34,905 nt of DNA, taken from contig NZ_JAQBOC010000012.1 in the NCBI RefSeq assembly GCF_028288225.1, positions 1 to 34,905 on the forward strand, in the 5' to 3' direction. The number at the start of each line of letters is the position of its first letter. Positions within the stretch are counted from its first letter, which is position 1. The notes under the pieces are model-generated. The model did no database searches. It had not been told where the DNA came from and saw nothing but the letters and a program-made list of their open reading frames with translations. Made by a program: the position numbers and the translations under genes. Positions 32,415-34,905 of the stretch are shown in pieces. Origin of the DNA: Mucilaginibacter sp. (GTDB lineage: Bacteria; Bacteroidota; Bacteroidia; Sphingobacteriales; Sphingobacteriaceae).

Positions 32415-33761
32415 TTAATGTTTTTTTCTGTATGATTTGGGAGATTTAGTTCTTTTTGCAGCCGGCCTGCCGGATGCTTTCGCTTTGGCTGCATCAAACT
32501 TTTTATGCTGGTTCAGGGTCTTCTTTTCATGAAAGGCTCCCTTAAATTCAGGGTCGTCGCGGCGTTTTTGCATGTCAACCTCTTTGGCCTGCTCCTGTTT
32601 TTCATCATAGGGAGTTGCCTCAATAAACACATCAACAGGAATATCAGTTACCAGAATTGTTTGCTTTATCAGCTTTTCAATTTTGCGGATATAATATTCT
32701 TCATGCGGACTGCAAAAAGTGATTGCTTCACCTGACTGGTATGCTCTGCCAGTTCTTCCTATCCGGTGCACATAATCCTCAATTACAACCGGCACATCAA
32801 AATTTATCACATGGCTTACATCGCTCACATCAATACCCCGCGATGCTACATCCGTTGCCACCAATATTTTCACCTCATCGTTCTTAAACGCGTTAATGGC
32901 ATTAATACGGGTGTTTTGTCCTTTATTAGCATGCAAAACCTTAACCTCTTTTTCACCGAACTTACGGAGTAAAAACTTGTATACGTCCTCGGCTGCCAGG
33001 CGGGTTTTACAAAAGATGATCAGCTTTTTTATATCGTCCTCAACATCGAGCAATTTTTTAAGCAGGTTTATTTTTGTTTTAACATTTGGTACAAAGTATA
33101 ACTGCTGATTTACAGTTTGCGCCGGGGTTGCCTGCGGTGTTACCTCGATAATGGTAGGGAATTCCAGAAAATTATTAGAAAGCTCATGGATCTTGTCAGA
33201 CATAGTTGCCGAAAAAAGCAGGTTTTGCCGTTTTACCGGTACAACTTCCAGGATACGGTTGATCTGCGGCATGAAGCCCATATCCATCATTTTGTCAGCT
33301 TCATCCAATACCAAAACCTGTAATGTTTTAGTAACTATATGGCCGGCCAGGTAAAGATCCATAAAACGGCCGGGGGTAGCCACAATAATATCAACTCCTT
33401 TATTTATTTGTTCGATTTGCGTTTTTGGGCCCAGGCCGCCATATAAAACAACCATCCGTAAATCGGTATTAGCTGCAAAGGTCCTTACATTTTCTTCAAT
33501 TTGCATAGCCAGCTCACGCGTTGGCGATACAATAAGCGCACGGGCATGATCACCCTGAGCATATTTAAGCTTCATGATGATAGGCAAAACATAGGCTGCA
33601 GTTTTACCTGTGCCGGTTTGCGCTATGCCCATCACATCCTGCCCGTTCAATATTGGCGGGATAGCTTTTTGCTGGATAGGCGTAGCCTCGGTATAACCGG
33701 CATCAGCAATGGCATTTAAAATTTGCCGGTTAAATTTAAATTCTTCGAAAGATACACCCAT
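32415..33761 (-). CDS. DEAD-box RNA helicase (RhlE-like)
   Basis: This 448-residue helicase has the full set of motifs: Q motif (GYTEATPIQQKAIP), motif I AQTGTGKT, Ia PTRELA, Ib TPGR, motif II VLDEAD, motif III SAT, then ATDVASRGID and HRIGRTGRA. A basic tail rich in Lys/Arg (about 390-448) probably binds RNA. Such helicases remodel structured RNA or assist ribosome assembly and degradation. A perfect -7 box TATCTTTG (33766-33773) stands 4 bases before the ATG. It is the first gene of a likely four-gene operon. Confidence 0.94.
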   Translation of the reverse strand: MGVSFEEFKFNRQILNAIADAGYTEATPIQQKAIPPILNGQDVMGIAQTGTGKTAAYVLPIIMKLKYAQGDHARALIVSPTRELAMQIEENVRTFAANTDLRMVVLYGGLGPKTQIEQINKGVDIIVATPGRFMDLYLAGHIVTKTLQVLVLDEADKMMDMGFMPQINRILEVVPVKRQNLLFSATMSDKIHELSNNFLEFPTIIEVTPQATPAQTVNQQLYFVPNVKTKINLLKKLLDVEDDIKKLIIFCKTRLAAEDVYKFLLRKFGEKEVKVLHANKGQNTRINAINAFKNDEVKILVATDVASRGIDVSDVSHVINFDVPVVIEDYVHRIGRTGRAYQSGEAITFCSPHEEYYIRKIEKLIKQTILVTDIPVDVFIEATPYDEKQEQAKEVDMQKRRDDPEFKGAFHEKKTLNQHKKFDAAKAKASGRPAAKRTKSPKSYRKKH

Positions 33762-33765
33762 CGGG

Positions 33766-33773
33766 CAAAGATA
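33766..33773 (-). promoter_or_regulatory. -7 box 4 bases before the helicase ATG
   Basis: The minus strand reads TATCTTTG then CCCG then ATG, the same spacing as at ccmB. This predicts a leaderless or nearly leaderless message. The left arm of a large inverted repeat begins 16 bases upstream. Confidence 0.5.
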
Positions 33774-33788
33774 TGGTTTAAGTCGGTA

Positions 33789-33901
33789 AAGTCCGAAAGT
33801 CGGGTAAGTCCGAAAGTTAAATGCGGAATCCGAAATGTTGATTGCGGAATGTTTAACAATTCCTTCTTCCGGACTTTCGGACTTTTCCGACTTTCGGACT
33901 T
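33789..33901. repeat. long inverted repeat of GTCCGAAAGTC units
   Basis: Arms at 33789-33816 and 33874-33901 are 28 bases each and pair at about 26 positions. Each arm is two GTCCGAAAG-like units in tandem. The 57-base middle holds GCGGAATCCGAAATGTTGAT and a small GGAAT/ATTCC stem. It lies between divergent genes, so it is not a simple terminator. A related element lies at 34683-34767 and weaker relatives at 18911-19048 and 22967-23075. Confidence 0.8.
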
Positions 33902-33995
33902 CCCAATAACTATTTCATCTACACATTGTAGCCATTCATCTATTCATTGCGTATTGTTAAGTTTAACAACTTATCTTGCGTCAAATTTTAATCAC

Positions 33996-34640
33996 ATGAA
34001 ACAAAAATTACTTGCATTATCTATTTTATTTATCTCTTGCATAAGTGCAGCATCAGCCCAAACAGGCCATAAAGGTGAGTTTTACCTGGGCGGCAGCTTA
34101 AGCTATGATTATAGCGGCTACGGATCGTCAAATACTATTAATTACAATGATGGCTATACTATTTACACCACCAGCAAGATCTCTTCTTTCAGTATCAGGC
34201 CCGAGTTTGGGTTTTTTATAAGCGATAAATGGTCGATCGGAATCCAACCGGTTTACTTACGCAATTCAGGTACCGAAACATCAAATTTTTACTCCGCTAC
34301 AACGCCTGCTAATGATTTTGTATCAAGTAATACTTATCATAACGATGTTGTAGGCATTGGCGTACATGCCCGTTACTATTGCATGATAACTGATAAATTT
34401 GGCTTTTTTCCCGAGTTTGGTATCAGCACTTTAAACAACACCACTTACTTTAAGTATGGTACATTTAGCCTGGGTGGTACTCCTAACTTTGTATTTTTCC
34501 CTACTCCGAAGCTTGGTGTTAACCTTGGTTTTGGCGGAGCAGCTTACAACCTTGATTATCAAACTAAAGACAGCACTTTCCATTTAGGTCTTAATGATAA
34601 TATATCTTTCGGGCTCAACTATTTTTGGGGAAGAAAATAA
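33996..34640 (+). CDS. small outer-membrane beta-barrel protein
   Basis: From ATG 33996 this 214-residue protein has a signal peptide (residues 1-22, ending AASAQ) and then alternating hydrophobic/aromatic strands such as GEFYLGGSLSYDYSG, FSIRPEFGFFISDKWSIGIQ and a final SFGLNYFWG ending in an aromatic strand. This is the pattern of OmpA-like or PorT-like eight-stranded porin-family proteins. A longer start at 33723 would run through the inverted repeat and the helicase start and is rejected. It is monocistronic and flanked by hairpin repeats on both sides. Specific role unknown. Confidence 0.8.
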   Translation: MKQKLLALSILFISCISAASAQTGHKGEFYLGGSLSYDYSGYGSSNTINYNDGYTIYTTSKISSFSIRPEFGFFISDKWSIGIQPVYLRNSGTETSNFYSATTPANDFVSSNTYHNDVVGIGVHARYYCMITDKFGFFPEFGISTLNNTTYFKYGTFSLGGTPNFVFFPTPKLGVNLGFGGAAYNLDYQTKDSTFHLGLNDNISFGLNYFWGRK

Positions 34641-34682
34641 GGTGATGTGTGGATTTTGAATGTGCGGAGGTGCAGATTCTTA

Positions 34683-34767
34683 AATGCGGAAGTCGGAATG
34701 CCGATTGCGGAATGTTTTAATACAATTCCTTCTTTCGGACTTTCCGGCTACCGGACTTTCGGACTAA
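34683..34767. repeat. second copy of the GTCCGAAAGTC-type repeat
   Basis: This segment shares TTAAATGCGGAA, TTGCGGAATGTTT, CAATTCCTTCTTTCGGACT and CCGGACTTTCGGACT with the element at 33789-33901 but has lost one arm. It ends where a possible transposon end begins (about 34769). It fills the gap after the beta-barrel gene together with that end. Confidence 0.7.
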
Positions 34768-34768
34768 A

Positions 34769-34905
34769 GGCAACCTCTAAAACTCAGTTGAAAGAATAGT
34801 CATTATAATCAGTTGTCATTGAGTATCTTGCATTAATGAAACAATATAAACGTCATAGAGATTACGGTTTTTTTGACCAGGACATCAGATTGACTAAGCT
34901 GAGTG
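34769..34905 (+). mobile_element. left end of an insertion sequence (partial)
   Basis: Sequence from about 34769 (GGCAACCTCTAAAACTC) to the window edge looks like an IS end: a candidate terminal inverted repeat, a short leader and the start of a transposase gene at 34836. The exact boundary and target duplication cannot be seen because the other end lies outside. Confidence 0.4.
34836..34905 (+). CDS. transposase, IS5-like, N-terminal fragment at window edge
   Basis: The last 70 bases encode MKQYKRHRDYGFFDQDIRLT, then KLS, and run off the edge. The GFFDxDxRLxKLS pattern resembles the beginning of IS5-type transposases of Bacteroidota, which usually continue with a GDPLxxL segment. Only 23 residues are visible, so the family is a tentative call. 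Whether the gene is intact cannot be judged. Confidence 0.55.
   Translation, partial: MKQYKRHRDYGFFDQDIRLTKLS

Noticed and set aside
32408..32497. N-terminal extension of the 88-residue membrane protein
   Set aside because: It overlaps the helicase C-terminus and gives a basic stretch typical of reading that tail in another frame.
33723..33995. N-terminal extension of the beta-barrel gene
   Set aside because: The extension runs through the inverted repeat and overlaps the helicase start; a proper signal peptide begins at ATG 33996.

Overview
The window looks like chromosomal DNA from a member of the Bacteroidota, most likely family Sphingobacteriaceae (Pedobacter/Mucilaginibacter type). This rests on moderate-to-low GC, a gldC gene, a CcmB/C/D/E/F cytochrome c maturation set, a CheR-CheB pair sandwiched between hybrid histidine kinases, SusC-style carboxypeptidase-regulatory folds, and several Bacteroidota-type -7 promoter boxes (TAnnTTTG) close to start codons. 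Strong Shine-Dalgarno sequences are nearly absent. No tRNA, rRNA or CRISPR array was seen. The genus call is inference; no search was run.

Layout. 1-1300: a probable decayed small ORF and a secreted nucleoside hydrolase. 1453-3615: a NatA/NatB-type ABC exporter, ending in a terminator, then a Ppx/GppA phosphatase. 4613-7057 (minus): an overlapping three-gene operon of an Lgt-like membrane protein, a cysteine-rich Tes-like radical SAM enzyme and a small three-helix membrane protein. This is the best candidate here for an undescribed system, probably membrane lipid modification. 7178-9178: a secreted M1 metallopeptidase. 9272-10458: maf and kdsC. 10459-11034: a gene-free stretch holding the degraded N-terminus of a duplicate of the next gene, a lipoprotein FAD oxidoreductase. 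12706-14167: iscX, an ISC-type ferredoxin and a DUF2520 Rossmann protein. 14259-15907: an alpha/beta hydrolase and a phytanoyl-CoA-dioxygenase-like gene interrupted by an in-frame TAG.

15918-23771 (minus) carries ccmF, ccmE, glutamate dehydrogenase, ccmD, ccmC, a carboxypeptidase-regulatory-domain protein and ccmB. CcmE has the CxxxY heme-binding variant instead of HxxxY, and no ccmA, ccmG or ccmH is in the window. 23930-24415 is an alkyltransferase. 24399-31218 (minus) is a four-gene signalling operon: CHASE3/GAF hybrid kinase, CheR, CheB and a REC-PAS hybrid kinase. 31323-33761 (minus) holds a DEAD-box helicase, a small membrane protein, gldC and a membrane protein that appears frameshifted next to its start codon. 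33996-34640 is a small outer-membrane beta-barrel protein flanked by hairpin repeats, and the right edge enters a transposase gene.

Two themes run across the window. First, three coding regions on the minus strand look broken (around 108-265, 15188-15907 and 31323-31758), which is either recent gene decay or assembly error. Second, at least two dispersed intergenic repeat families occur, one built on GTCCGAAAGTC-like inverted repeats and one on TTGATTGGGTTGATTAAG-like units.
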